Part shown: piece after piece, positions 42,697-53,113 of the stretch | Position numbering within the stretch: position 1 is the first letter of the stretch | Layout: each line of letters begins with the position of its first letter | Assembly: GCA_948144175.1 (NCBI GenBank) | Contig: CANXME010001258.1 | Span: 1,411,001-1,475,000 of the forward strand | DNA length: 64,000 nt | Source: Closterium sp. NIES-65 | Lineage: Eukaryota > Streptophyta > Zygnematophyceae > Desmidiales > Closteriaceae | Direction: 5' to 3' | The notes under the pieces: model-generated | Databases searched by the model: none | What the model saw: the letters and a program-made list of their open reading frames with translations, nothing else | Told to the model about the DNA's origin: nothing | Program-made: the position numbers and the translations under genes

Positions 42697-45660
42697 ATGA
42701 TGATTCCGACTGGGAACCATCGGCGTCTCACCGTGACGGCCCCGCTAGTGCAGCTCTTGTTACTGATACCCCTCGTCAACAGTGCGGCGGGTCTCGCGCC
42801 CCCACCAAGGAGCGGTAAGTTTACGCTTGCGCGACTTTCTTTTGTTTCTGTTTCTGTTTCTGTTGTTTTTTTGTTTTTTGTTTTTTTACTTTAATTTAAA
42901 TTTATTTATGTAGCTTCCTCACGTGTTCCGTCGTCTCAAAAGGCGAGAGGACGTTGGGAAAATCATTAACACGCTGATCGCCAAACCGTTGCGACCGCCA
43001 TTGCCACTCTTCAACAGTGAATGCCGCCCACCATGTCTTAACTCGTTTCGAGGCTGTTCTGTTCCCCCTCTCGTCCGTGATACATAAATATGTGCGTCGC
43101 GTGTGTTCAGCCAAGTGTGATTATTCCAACGGGTTATGGATGCGAGGCGGCAAGCGCTTCCCGCGCTACACCACGACGGATGGCCAGAAGCGTGTCAAGT
43201 GCCCGTACGTACGGAGCGAGTACTCGTGCGAGCGTAACAACCGGCCCGACTGGCATTACAAGCTGTTCAGGTGGCAGCCGTACGGTTGCTCGCTGTCGTA
43301 CTTCAGCCCGTCGGGTTTCAAGTTCATAATGAAGAACAAGGTGAGAGGTGAAATAATGCGCTTCTGAAAGCGCAAATGAGGAAAGTTGTGGGGAGCGTTT
43401 TCATATGTGCAATCTAGAGCATGTTGCTCAATTTCAACCCGCTTCACCCGGCCCTTTCCACAAGAAGAAAAATAAGAAGAATATAATGAAGGACAACTGG
43501 CGCCCGTCAGTCGGTTGCATCAGCGTGGCTGTACGAAGCGCGCCCGCGGTTGTGCGACGCGGGCCGCTGTGCAACGCGCGTGCCGCTGTACGATAGGGGC
43601 GCGGCCCGTATGGCTGTACGACATGCGCGCGGCTGTACACTGCCGCCGCACGGTTTCTCATTCTGCAACTGGCCGCCAGCCACTCCAAGTTGTCTGCCAT
43701 AAGCTGCTGGCGGCGGCGGACGCGCTTCCGGTCAGCCCCACTCTCTTCCTGTCCCTCCTGGCCCATCCGCGCACCCTTCCTCCCCCGTTCCCCCTCTGCG
43801 CGCGTCGGTCCCCTCGCGGAGAAAATGCCGTAGTTGGGGGACACTATGATGCCCGCCGCCTTTCACGCGCCGCTGTGCGTCGGACCGCCCACACTCTCTT
43901 GCTTGCACCCTCACTCACCCTCCTCTCTCGTGCACTCGATTTCACGCTCTTTTTTATTTCACGCTCTTTTTTATTTCACCGCTCTTTTGCCCTCCTTCTC
44001 CATGCCGTGTAACTGCACTCCCTCCCTCCCTCCCTCCCTTCTTCCGTGTTCCACGCAGTTCCCTGTCGCCTCCTTTCTTCCGCCTCATCCCGTCGCCCTG
44101 CCTCAACCCATGCCCTGCCTTCCCATCACGTCCTCTTTCCCCGTCCCCAACCACTCCCTCCCCTCAACGGCCTCTACGCGGACCCGCGTAGCCCCCGGCG
44201 TTCCGGGTTCCGTCCGCGCTGTCCCCCGTTTCCTGAAAACCCTTGGCGCAGGAAACGCTGCTGGTGGGCGACAGACGCCATAATGCCCAGCTTACACGAT
44301 GCAAGGCGCGTCGCACCTCTCACTAGCAAGCAACGCCCCCACTCCTCTCCATTTCCCCTGCTGCCGTCCCCCACTTAGTGCGCGTGGCGCACAAAATGCT
44401 GCTGGTGGGCGACTGACTCCGTAATGTCCAACTTCCACAAGACGCTGCGCCTCGCTTCTCTCACTAGCAACAACCCCCAATCCACCCTGTCTCCCCTGCT
44501 GTCCCCCACTTGGCGCCGCCCTTGGCGCAGAAAATGCTGCTGGTGGGCGACTCCATGATGTCCAACTTCCACGAGGCGCTGCTGTGCGCCATTCACACGG
44601 GCGGGTTCAGAGGACAGGTGAGCCGTTTAGTATGTTTTGACAAACGTTGGGTGAGGAAACGGGGTGTGAGAGAATGTGAGCAGGGGTTAGAAATCACAGA
44701 CCCAGCCCCACCTTGTACCCCCTTTTTTCTTCCCTCCTCTCCCACACCCTCCCCCACTTCCTCCCACCCCCTGTCTCCTCTATCCCTCCCCACCCCCCCA
44801 CCCCTTCCCTCCCGTCCGCCCCCCTTCCCTCCTCCCCTCCCGGCCTCTGCCAGCCATACACAGTGGACATCGGCCTGACGAACAACATCAAGGGCATGCG
44901 CTTCCCGGCCTTCTCCTTCTCCCTCGAGTACTACAACTCGCCCTACCTCGTGCAGTCCCGCCGCCGCCAGACCACTGTCTCCGCCAAGCGCGGCGGGCAC
45001 GGGTTTGAAGTCAACGTGGACAAGATGGATCCCAAGTTGGAGTCTATCCTGGGGAAGTACAACGTTGTGGTCTTTGCCACGGGGGTCTGGTGGCTGCAGA
45101 ACGTCCCGCGCCGCACGCAGCCGAATATTTTCCTCGTGAACGGGCAGGAGCGGAACCTTTCGAACGTGGCCGCGCACCAATGGGGGCTCTCCACTGTGGT
45201 CAACTCCATCAAAAACTTGAATTTCCGCGGCGTGCCGATGTTCCTCTCTTTCTCGCCAAACCACTCAGGTGCAAAAGGGAATCCGCAGAAAGGTGTGATG
45301 CTAGGGAGGGGGACCCATGCAGACTGGATTGGAGCATGTGGGGCCTGGTATCCTATCAGCAGCACTAAAAAGTACTCATATTCTCTCGATACTGCGAGCG
45401 AGTACAGGGATGCGCAGAAGTCCACACTTTCTGGTACGCCCATTCGATTTATTCAGGTGACTGATTTGAGTGGGGTCAGGCCTGACGGGCACTTAGGCCC
45501 GTGGCACGAGCAGAGGGAGAACAAAGGAAGCAAGTCTCCTGGAGGGCAGGGGGAATCTCCGTTCAGTGGGGACTGCACGCACTGGTGCTTGCCTGGGGTT
45601 CCCGACACTTGGGTTGATATGCTCTACACCCACCTGCTTCTGGAGCCATCGATCTTCTAG
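42697..45660 (+). CDS. Trichome birefringence-like (TBL) polysaccharide O-acetyltransferase, four exons
   Basis: Exons 42697-42814, 43111-43340, 44531-44617 and 44854-45660 join in phase to 413 aa. The N-terminus (TVTAPLVQLLLLIPLVNSAA) is a signal anchor, as expected for a Golgi type II protein. The TBL domain follows: CDYSNGLWMRGGKRFPRY, CPYVRSEYSCERNNRPDWHY, FRWQPYGC. The PC-esterase domain has the catalytic GDS (KMLLVGDSMMSNFHEALLC) in exon 3 and the DxxH motif (GDCTHWCLPGVPDTW) near the C-terminus. In plants this family transfers acetyl groups to wall polysaccharides such as xylan, mannan or pectin; the substrate here is unknown. Of two adjacent ATGs the first is used. Intron 2 contains three decayed copies of exon 3. 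Confidence 0.88.
43814..43893 (+). pseudogene. First (most decayed) decoy copy of TBL exon 3
   Basis: GAGAAAATGCCGTAG, then GGGGGACACTATGATGCCC, then TTTCACGCGCCGCTGTGCG align with exon 3 at 44531. It carries an in-frame stop in the GDS region. Confidence 0.7.
44240..44320 (+). pseudogene. Second decoy copy of TBL exon 3
   Basis: CCCTTGGCGCAGGAAACGCT followed by GCTGGTGGGCGACAGACGCC, then ATAATGCCCAGC. The upstream CCCTTGGCGCAG is the same as at the real exon. Confidence 0.8.
44361..44460 (+). pseudogene. Third decoy copy of TBL exon 3
   Basis: GGCGCACAAAATGCTGCTGG, TGGGCGACTGACTCCGTAATG and TCCAACTTCCACAAGACGCT. The acceptor AG has become AC and the GDS serine codon is broken by an insertion giving TGA. 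It lies 140 bp upstream of the functional exon. Confidence 0.8.
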
Positions 45661-45942
45661 GAGATAGTGCCTGGTCTGGTAATAATGTTTTGTAATGCTT
45701 GGCGGGCGGTTCAGGCAGGCTATGCGTATTAGTTCACTTGGTGGTCTTCATGGACCTTTTCCTTGGGATGTCCACATCCCGATTGCTCGTTAATTTTGAA
45801 GGCAGTAGTTGTGAGAAGGGTTTGCGGTCATTGTCATCTACAGTGTGCGTCAATAAATGATGCACTAGCTTTATCAGACTGCACATGATCGAGTGTTACG
45901 TTATATGCGTTAGTTCTGTTTTTACTGGGAGTAGGCTCTACT
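45661..45942 (+). other. TBL 3' flank up to element J
   Basis: Likely 3' UTR; an AATAAA at 45852-45857 could serve in 3' end formation. Nothing else is seen. Element J starts at 45943. Confidence 0.4.
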
Positions 45943-46052
45943 TGTCAAAATGAGGAATGATGATGCCATTGATGTTGGTTGGGGTACATATAACAAACCC
46001 TAACTTCTGTACCCCCTAAGACAAACCTCACTACAGGCTACAACATTTGACA
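45943..46052 (-). repeat. 3' LTR of element J
   Basis: 110 bp, minus strand TGTCAAATGTTGTAGCC to CATTTTGACA. It reads identical to the 5' LTR. Confidence 0.9.
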
Positions 46053-46131
46053 CACCCCCATAGCCTAAGTGAGGGGTGTCTAGCAAAATAAAAAAAAGAG
46101 TACGGTCACAAGACCAGTCCAAAAGAAAACA

Positions 46132-46162
46132 AAGCTCAGGGTGGATCACAACGTCACCACAC
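46132..46162 (-). promoter_or_regulatory. Conserved 31-nt block, element J copy
   Basis: Same block as at 1551-1581, although J proteins differ markedly from those of the other subfamily. A TATATA at 46213-46220 lies between it and the pol stop. Confidence 0.6.
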
Positions 46163-46257
46163 TCTCTGAGCACAAGCAACAGTGGCCACAAGACCAGTCC
46201 AAGAGATCACAAGTATATATAGCAAGAGTACAGACGAAGCAGGCAATAAACTCAAGC

Positions 46258-49200
46258 CTACACATGACTAGAACCTGTGTCAACAAGGCCTAACTGCACA
46301 CAACACCTCTGGTGGTCACGAGGCGGAAGCGCCTTGGTGAAGATGTCTGCAGTGTTGGCCTCGGACTCCACAAACTCGAAGCGAGCCTGTCCACGTCTCT
46401 GCAACTCTCGCAGAAGAAAGTACCTGACGTGAATGTGCTTCACTCTGCTCTCCAGTCGCGGCTCACGACAGAGGAGGATCGACGCCTTGTTGTCAGTGAA
46501 CAAGGTCGGTGCAGAGCTCGGCCGCTCACCAAGGTCGGCGAGCAAGAAGGTCAACCAACGCAACTCCTGTGCCGCCATGGCACCAGCGTAAATCTCAGCC
46601 TCAGCTGTAGAGGTCGAGACAGAAGAGGAGCGCGTGGAACGCCAGGAAACAGCTCCAGAACCCAGACTGAAACAATACCCCTGAGTAGACCTGTGAGTCT
46701 CAGCGTCGTCAGCGTAAGAGGAGTCACAGTGACCAGTGAGTACGACAGACTGCTGCCCTCCAAGAACTAGCCCCACGCCTGATGTAGTCGCTAGGTACTT
46801 CGCCACCCTCACAGCTGCCGTCCAGTGAACAGGACGGTGTCTCCCTGGCGCAACAAAGCGCGCAAGGATGCTGAGAGGGAAGGCGAGGTCCGGGCGAGTA
46901 CAAGTCATCAGGTACATGAGGCAACCCACAAGCTCTGCGTAGGGACCACTAGGCTCAAACGGCTCGTCAGGAAAGGGACCAGTGAGTCTGTGGTCAACAG
47001 CGAGAGGTGTGCGCTGTACGGTGGAGTGCTGAAGCCCGAACCGCTGAAGGACCTGCTGCACCATGTGTGACTGTGAGAGTGTAATGGTGCGAGCGGCTCT
47101 GTCCCTGGTGATCTGCAGGCCAAGGTAGTGGCGCAGCTCACCAAGATCAGTGCACGTGTGTCTCTTCTGCAGTTCGGACTTCACGTCTGCCAAAGCAACC
47201 CTGTCCGGAGTGGCGAAAACGAGGTCGTCGACGTAAACCAGAACAACGAACGGTGTGGAGCCACGACGAACGAACAGCGACGGGTCGGCAGAAGACGGCT
47301 GGAACCCAAGGTCAGAGAGGGTAGAACGCAGAGTGTCGTGCCACTCACGAGGGGCCTGGCGAAGACCGTAAACAGGTCGCCTCAGCCTCCACTGGGTCCC
47401 AGGAGGGAAGGTGCCAGTGAAGGCCGAGGGACGACGCAACCAGACCTCCTCGTGTAGGCTGCCCTGAAGGAAAGCAGTGGAGAAGTCGAGAGAGTGTAAC
47501 TCGTAGTCTCTCTGTGCTGCTACGTGTAGTAACACCCGAAGAGTGGTCATCTTCGGGGTAGGTGCGAAGGTCTGAAAGAAGTCAACTCCCTCGCGCTGAC
47601 TGAAACCTCTAGCCACGTAGCGCGCCTTGAAGACCGGGGGAGATCCCGGTGGCCGCTTCACCCTGTAGATCCACATGCCGTCGACTACGTTCGCCCCAGG
47701 GGGGGGAACCTCATCGACGTAGGTGCCTGTGGATCTGTAGGAGGCCATCTCTGCGTCCATGGCAGCTCTCCACTGAGAGGCCCAAGACCCTGACACTGCC
47801 TCAGCGTAAGTGCGAGGAGTCGGAATGTCAAGGGCGTCGGGGTCACCCTCAGGGGCGAGGAGCATGGCACAGAGATGAGGGGAAGCGGCCGCCAGGAACT
47901 CTAGCTCAAACTGCCTGTCCTCTAGGGCGTCACAGCCAAGGGCAGACACACCCCCGACGGCCAGAGGACTGGTAGGAGGAGCAGCCACAAGCGTGGTGGC
48001 GTAGTCAAGGCGGCGGGTAGAGGCAAAGTCAGTAACTGCGGCAGTAAGAGCGGACACAGAGGACACAGAGGCACGAGGGTGAGTAACAAGAGAGGCGAGA
48101 ACACGAGAGAGAACAGGACGGTACGTGCGGTAGTAGTCAGTGACAGGAGTAGGGAGCGACACAGTGAGGGCTGACTCAGGAGGAGACGGAAGCACAGACT
48201 GAGACGGACGAGGTGGACTAGAAAGAAGGAAGGCAGTACGAAGGTCAGTGAAGGGAACAGGAGACGAGGGACGAGCACGAGGGGAGCGACGAGTAGCCCA
48301 AGAACGAGACGGAGGAGGAGAGGACAAAGGCGGAGAACTGGGGAAAACAGCGGGGGAGGAGTCAGGAGGAGGAAACGTGGGACCGTAGACAGGAGGAGAG
48401 GCGGAGGAGGGAGGAGAAGGGGAGGGGAGACCAAGGGTCCGAAGACCCGAGACAGGAGGAGGAAGTGGCTGCTGCTGCTGCTGCTGCGACTGCTGCTGCT
48501 GCGGAAGCGGCTGCTGCTGGGACTGCTGCTCCTGCGGGTCCAGCTGCTGCTGCTGCTGCTGCTGCTCCTGCGGCTCCAGCTGCTGTTGCTGCTCCTCCAG
48601 CCGCTGTAACTCCCTCTCCTCTCTCTCCAACGCCAGCTGCTCGTCACGGGCACGGCGAACACGAGCCTGGTGCCTAGTCGGGTAGGGGTGGGGGGGCGGA
48701 GTAGTGTCCGAAGCAGCGGTAGCTCCAGAGTCCACCCCCGAAGAACCAGGCGCACCACCCCTAGAGGCAGCACTAACACCAGCTCCAGACCCAGGCTCAC
48801 CAGAACCCGAAGGAGGCGCACTCTCACCCCCAGTGTCCGCGCGACCAGCACCAGCTCCCGGACGACAAGAGTCCTCTGCACCCACCGGGTCAGCTCCAAC
48901 TCCAGAACCAGAAACTCCAGCTCCAACTCCAGCTCCAACCCCAGCACCCCCAGAACCAGAAACTCCAGTGCCAACTCCAGCTCCAACTCCAGCTCCAACT
49001 CCAGCTCCAACTCCACCACCCCCAGAACCAGAAACCGGTACAGGAACAGGCGCAGCACCAACCTCTCGAGAGCTAGCACCTGCGGCACGCTGCGAGGAGG
49101 ACTGTGGGGAGGGAGGCTGTACCGGAGAGGCTACCGAAGGAGGAGGGGTAGCCTGGGACACACCCGACGGGGCTGGACCAGGGGGGGGAGGCTGTACCGG

Positions 49201-52200
49201 GGGAACAGGAGGGGGAGCGGCAGTCAGGAAGAGGGGGGGAGGAGGAACCTGGAGACCTCGACTGGGGTACCTGACGTAGTACGGAGTGGACTCCTCGAAA
49301 CGGACGTCACGGGAGTCAAAGAACCGGTGAGAGGGAGGGTGGTAAAAGGTGAAGTCAGAGGAGTCCTCAGGGAAACCAAGGAAGACACAGGGGACGGCAC
49401 GAGGCGAGAGCTTGTCCGCGGAGGTGTCGCGGACAAGAGCCAGGCACCCCCAGACACGAAACCGCGACGCAACACCAGGGGACCCTGTCCAAAGACTGGT
49501 CGGTGAAACCTCTGGTCGAGAGACACGTGGCCAGAGGTTCAGCTGGTGCGCGGCGTACCTGACCGCGTAGGGCCACAGAAAATGGGGGGCACAGGCGTGA
49601 GTCAGGGAGGTGCGGGCGATCTCCATGACCAGGCCTATGCGGCGCTCAGCAACCCCATTCTGCTGTGGGGACTCTGGAAGCGTCCAGGACTGACGAATGC
49701 CCTGCTCGCGACAGAATCCAGCGAGAATGCCGGAGCGAAACTCACCCCCACGGTCGGAGTGGAGGCAGCTGACACGACGACCACGAGTGTCCTCGGTGGT
49801 GAGCAACCACCTGATCAGCGTAGAAGTCACCTCAGACTTCTTCGCCAGAGGGAACACTGTGGTGTAGCGGGAGAAGTCGTCAACGACCACCAGAAAGTAG
49901 CGCTCACGCTCAGGGCCTAGACGAGGGGCGGGGCCCCAGACGTCCAAGTGAAGCGTCTCAAAAGGCTCGGTGGCCGGACGAAGGGAGGAGGAGTGAGGGG
50001 CGGCGCGCAGCCGACCCTCGACGCAGGGACCACACGGCGGCGCAAGCGAAGGCGGCAGCGACGGCAAGACACGTGGGAGGCCTAGGACAAGATGCTGACT
50101 AGACATAGCGCGCAGACGAGGAAGGGACGGGTGCCCCATCCGGTGGTGCCACAGAACGGTGGGGTGGGCAAGCGACCGGCAGGAGCACGACGCAGCGACT
50201 GGAGCAGACGTAGGAACCTGACACGACACAGACACCTGGGGGGACGAAGCAACCTGGTGAGACGCGGGGACCCGAACGGGGGGGGGAACCGGGGGCAGTG
50301 GCAGTAGGGGCGGCTGCTGGTGCGACCGCTGGTGCAGCTGCTGCTGCTGCTGCTGCTGCTGCGGCTGCGGCTGCTGCTGCTGCTGCGGCTGCGGCTGCTG
50401 CTGCTGCTGCGGCTGCTGCTGCGGCGCACGCGGGCCAGTGCGAAGAGTGTAGAGACCTGAGCCCGGCTCAGCAGTAAAGGTAGCAAGAGGCTGGTAAGAG
50501 TCTCCGTCAACACACACCGCAGTCTCTCCAGAAGGCTCAAACCACACACCCACGTGCTGACTCACGAGGGGTCGCACGCCCACCAAGTTCCGGGAGAACG
50601 AGGGGACGTGAAACCCAGTGAGAGACCCGGAGGGAGCAGCAGGACACGGTAAAGTGGTAGTGTGACGTGCAGTGACTGGTCCCGTAGTGGGATCAGCCAA
50701 AGCCACAGAAACAGGCGCAGGAAAAGGTGTAAGTGTCGTGCTGTCCCGGAAGAAGCAGTGTGAGGCTCCAGAGTCCAGCGTGAACGACAGTGAAGCGTCC
50801 TCTGAGGTAGTCGCTGGTCTAGAGTCTACACAAGAACCTACACTAGCAACAGGCAACTGAGCAAGACTAGCACCTAAGCTAACAACACCAGAGTAAACAG
50901 AGTCAGAAACACTAGAGTCAACAACAGCATACATAGCATGAGGAGCACCAATCAGATCAACTAACTGCTCAGCAGACATGCCCCACAGAGCGGAGCCGTA
51001 GCGCTGAACCAGAGGAAGCCAGTCAAGAGCAGGACCGCCAACCCCGTAGGCCAACCGGACCGTGTCAGTGAGCTGAGCAAAGCACTGACCAGGGGGGTGA
51101 AAGCGGCCACAAGGGTGGCCCCGACGAGGACCTGTCAGAACCTGATAGGTGCAGGGAGGGTAAGAAGCACCGCGCTGGGGCTGACGCAGCCCCGACCCCG
51201 GAGCCAGCTGCTGACGCTGCTGCTGCTGAGGCTGGCGGGAGGAAAGGGGCTGCTGCTGCTGCTGAAGGTGCTGCTGACGCTGAGCCTGGTACCACGCCGC
51301 TGCTCCACCTAGCGGGGTCGGCAGTACAGGAGGCGACTGACGAGCTCGGGGGTCGCCGCCACCAGCAGGCGCAGTGGAGTCACCAGCCGCTGCACGAGGG
51401 GTCTCTCCAGACGCTGCACTCCCACCACCGCCAGTCGCAACAGCACCCCCACTACCTCCGCTACCTCCACCTCCACCTCCACCTCCACCAGAACTACCTT
51501 TCTTGCCCCCCTTGCCGCGGGACCGCGACGCAGTCGTAACAGCAGCCGCAGTCGCGTCAGTAGCGGCAGTGGCGAGAGAGGCAGTGAAGGTGGGTAACTG
51601 CGGGACTGTGCACCCGTGGAAGAGTGGGGGGGACACAGTACCAGAGGCGGCAGCTACCGAGCGAAGGTTGCTCTCGACGTCCTTGAGTGCAGACTCAAGG
51701 ACCTCGATAGTCAGCTCACTAGGGTGCTTCAGCAGAAGCGCGTCACGAACGGAGGCTAGGCGGTCAGGGAGGCTAGTGGCGATGAAATAGACAGTAATCG
51801 CCATGGGGGGAGGAAGCAGTGCAAGCTGTGCCTCAGTGCAAGCAGCGCGGTAACTAGCGTCGAGCGAGCGGAGGTGAGCGATCAAGTCAGCAGAGCGCTC
51901 AAACGAGGCGAGATCAGGAAACAGGAACGGGAGGAAAAGACGGCCAAGAGAGACAGTAGCGGGAGTAGAGTAGCGGGCCTTAATCGCAGTGAGGTACGCA
52001 GCAGCGGTGCGAACCTGAGTAAAGTGGACCTCCTCTGACTCAGGGAGGAGGCTGCTGAGTGCGATGCAGGCCGCAGCGTCACGCGACGTCCAAGCCGTCC
52101 GGTCAGCGCGCTGACGGGCAAAGCGAGCCGTAGCAGCGTCGTCAGGGGCAGAGCCTAAAGCTGTAGGCTCGGGGGGCTCGGGGAGGTCACCACTAGCGTG

Positions 52201-52323
52201 CGACCAGAGGGTCTCGCCCCCCTGGACCTGACTCTCTAACAGACGGCGAGCGCGAAGAAGCCAGACGGAAAAGTCAAGTGGTCTACCGTCAGCGTCGAAA
52301 CGAAGAACTCGCGGAGTCGCCAT
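46258..52323 (-). CDS. Element J Gag-Pol polyprotein
   Basis: A single open frame. The start chosen is the ATG at 52323 (MATPRVLRFDADGRPLDF), matching the gag starts of elements C and F; the frame is open a further 12 codons upstream. Rough order (residues from the upstream Met): gag 13-290; Gly-rich 290-340; atypical zinc finger C-X13-C-X3-H-X4-C near 400-425 (ends CGRFHPPGQC); protease DSGASH near 528; GAG-pre-integrase HHCC (WHHRMGHPSLPRL) near 738; integrase D, D, E (LHLDVWGP, LHSDRGGEF, QNGVAERR) near 806, 868 and 905; Pro/Gly/Gln-rich linker to about 1500; RVT_2 from about 1560 with YVDDLVFAT near 1710; RNase H about 1880-2020. Copia order (integrase before RT) is clear. No stops or frameshifts are visible. 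Confidence 0.93.
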   Translation of the reverse strand: MATPRVLRFDADGRPLDFSVWLLRARRLLESQVQGGETLWSHASGDLPEPPEPTALGSAPDDAATARFARQRADRTAWTSRDAAACIALSSLLPESEEVHFTQVRTAAAYLTAIKARYSTPATVSLGRLFLPFLFPDLASFERSADLIAHLRSLDASYRAACTEAQLALLPPPMAITVYFIATSLPDRLASVRDALLLKHPSELTIEVLESALKDVESNLRSVAAASGTVSPPLFHGCTVPQLPTFTASLATAATDATAAAVTTASRSRGKGGKKGSSGGGGGGGGGSGGSGGAVATGGGGSAASGETPRAAAGDSTAPAGGGDPRARQSPPVLPTPLGGAAAWYQAQRQQHLQQQQQPLSSRQPQQQQRQQLAPGSGLRQPQRGASYPPCTYQVLTGPRRGHPCGRFHPPGQCFAQLTDTVRLAYGVGGPALDWLPLVQRYGSALWGMSAEQLVDLIGAPHAMYAVVDSSVSDSVYSGVVSLGASLAQLPVASVGSCVDSRPATTSEDASLSFTLDSGASHCFFRDSTTLTPFPAPVSVALADPTTGPVTARHTTTLPCPAAPSGSLTGFHVPSFSRNLVGVRPLVSQHVGVWFEPSGETAVCVDGDSYQPLATFTAEPGSGLYTLRTGPRAPQQQPQQQQQPQPQQQQQPQPQQQQQQQQLHQRSHQQPPLLPLPPVPPPVRVPASHQVASSPQVSVSCQVPTSAPVAASCSCRSLAHPTVLWHHRMGHPSLPRLRAMSSQHLVLGLPRVLPSLPPSLAPPCGPCVEGRLRAAPHSSSLRPATEPFETLHLDVWGPAPRLGPERERYFLVVVDDFSRYTTVFPLAKKSEVTSTLIRWLLTTEDTRGRRVSCLHSDRGGEFRSGILAGFCREQGIRQSWTLPESPQQNGVAERRIGLVMEIARTSLTHACAPHFLWPYAVRYAAHQLNLWPRVSRPEVSPTSLWTGSPGVASRFRVWGCLALVRDTSADKLSPRAVPCVFLGFPEDSSDFTFYHPPSHRFFDSRDVRFEESTPYYVRYPSRGLQVPPPPLFLTAAPPPVPPVQPPPPGPAPSGVSQATPPPSVASPVQPPSPQSSSQRAAGASSREVGAAPVPVPVSGSGGGGVGAGVGAGVGAGVGTGVSGSGGAGVGAGVGAGVSGSGVGADPVGAEDSCRPGAGAGRADTGGESAPPSGSGEPGSGAGVSAASRGGAPGSSGVDSGATAASDTTPPPHPYPTRHQARVRRARDEQLALEREERELQRLEEQQQQLEPQEQQQQQQQLDPQEQQSQQQPLPQQQQSQQQQQQPLPPPVSGLRTLGLPSPSPPSSASPPVYGPTFPPPDSSPAVFPSSPPLSSPPPSRSWATRRSPRARPSSPVPFTDLRTAFLLSSPPRPSQSVLPSPPESALTVSLPTPVTDYYRTYRPVLSRVLASLVTHPRASVSSVSALTAAVTDFASTRRLDYATTLVAAPPTSPLAVGGVSALGCDALEDRQFELEFLAAASPHLCAMLLAPEGDPDALDIPTPRTYAEAVSGSWASQWRAAMDAEMASYRSTGTYVDEVPPPGANVVDGMWIYRVKRPPGSPPVFKARYVARGFSQREGVDFFQTFAPTPKMTTLRVLLHVAAQRDYELHSLDFSTAFLQGSLHEEVWLRRPSAFTGTFPPGTQWRLRRPVYGLRQAPREWHDTLRSTLSDLGFQPSSADPSLFVRRGSTPFVVLVYVDDLVFATPDRVALADVKSELQKRHTCTDLGELRHYLGLQITRDRAARTITLSQSHMVQQVLQRFGLQHSTVQRTPLAVDHRLTGPFPDEPFEPSGPYAELVGCLMYLMTCTRPDLAFPLSILARFVAPGRHRPVHWTAAVRVAKYLATTSGVGLVLGGQQSVVLTGHCDSSYADDAETHRSTQGYCFSLGSGAVSWRSTRSSSVSTSTAEAEIYAGAMAAQELRWLTFLLADLGERPSSAPTLFTDNKASILLCREPRLESRVKHIHVRYFLLRELQRRGQARFEFVESEANTADIFTKALPPRDHQRCCVQLGLVDTGSSHV

Positions 52324-52882
52324 AGTGAGAACTAACGCGAACGAACAGGCGAGTAACAACCGGGGAGAAGAGGCAAATTAGGGTTCAGGTGGGAAGGGGA
52401 CTCAGTCGCAGCGGAAGAGCGGGCTAGGGCGACGGGCCAGGGCGTAGGGTAGGGCGACGGGCTAGGGCGTAGGGTAGGGCGACGGGCCAGGGCGTAGGGT
52501 AGGGCTACGGGCCAGGGCGTAGGGTAGGGCGACGGGCCAGGGCGTAGGGTAGGGCGACGGGCCAGGGCGTAGGGTAGGGCGACGGGCCAGGGCGTAGGGA
52601 CGGGACAGGGCGACGCGACGGGGCAGGGCGGCGCGATGGGGCAGGGTGACGGGACGGGGCAGGGCGACGCGACGCGACGGGGCAGGGCGACGCGACGGGG
52701 CAGGGTGACGGGACGGGGCAGGGCGACGCGACGGGGCAGGGCAACGGGACGGGGCAGGGCGACGCGACGGGACAGGGCGACGGGACGGGGGGGAAAGGGC
52801 GGGCACGACGTGACGGGGGGAACGGGCGCGACGCGACGGGGGGAAAGAGCGCTAGGCGACGGGGGGAAAGGGCGCGACGCGA

Positions 52883-52937
<55 letters not shown>

Positions 52938-53113
52938 AGGGCGCTAGGCGACGGGGAGAAAGGGCGCTAAGCGACGGGGGAGAGGGCGCTAGGCTCGGTA
53001 CTAGGCGCGGTAACAACGGAACCGGTACGAACGAAAGGTAGGATCAGGCTCGGGAGGGACGAACGGAGAACGGAGGAACGGGATCCCACAGGATCTTAAC
53101 CTAGCTGATACCA
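52324..53113 (-). repeat. Element J leader: 26-bp-like repeats, a 53-G run and the primer-binding site
   Basis: At 52430-52600 there are about seven copies of a unit containing GGGCGACGGGCCAGGGCGTA. 52884-52936 is an unbroken run of 53 G on the + strand (C in the element RNA). The primer-binding site, minus strand TGGTATCAGCTAGG, abuts the LTR; its first nine bases match the complement of a plant-type initiator tRNA-Met 3' end. Confidence 0.8.
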
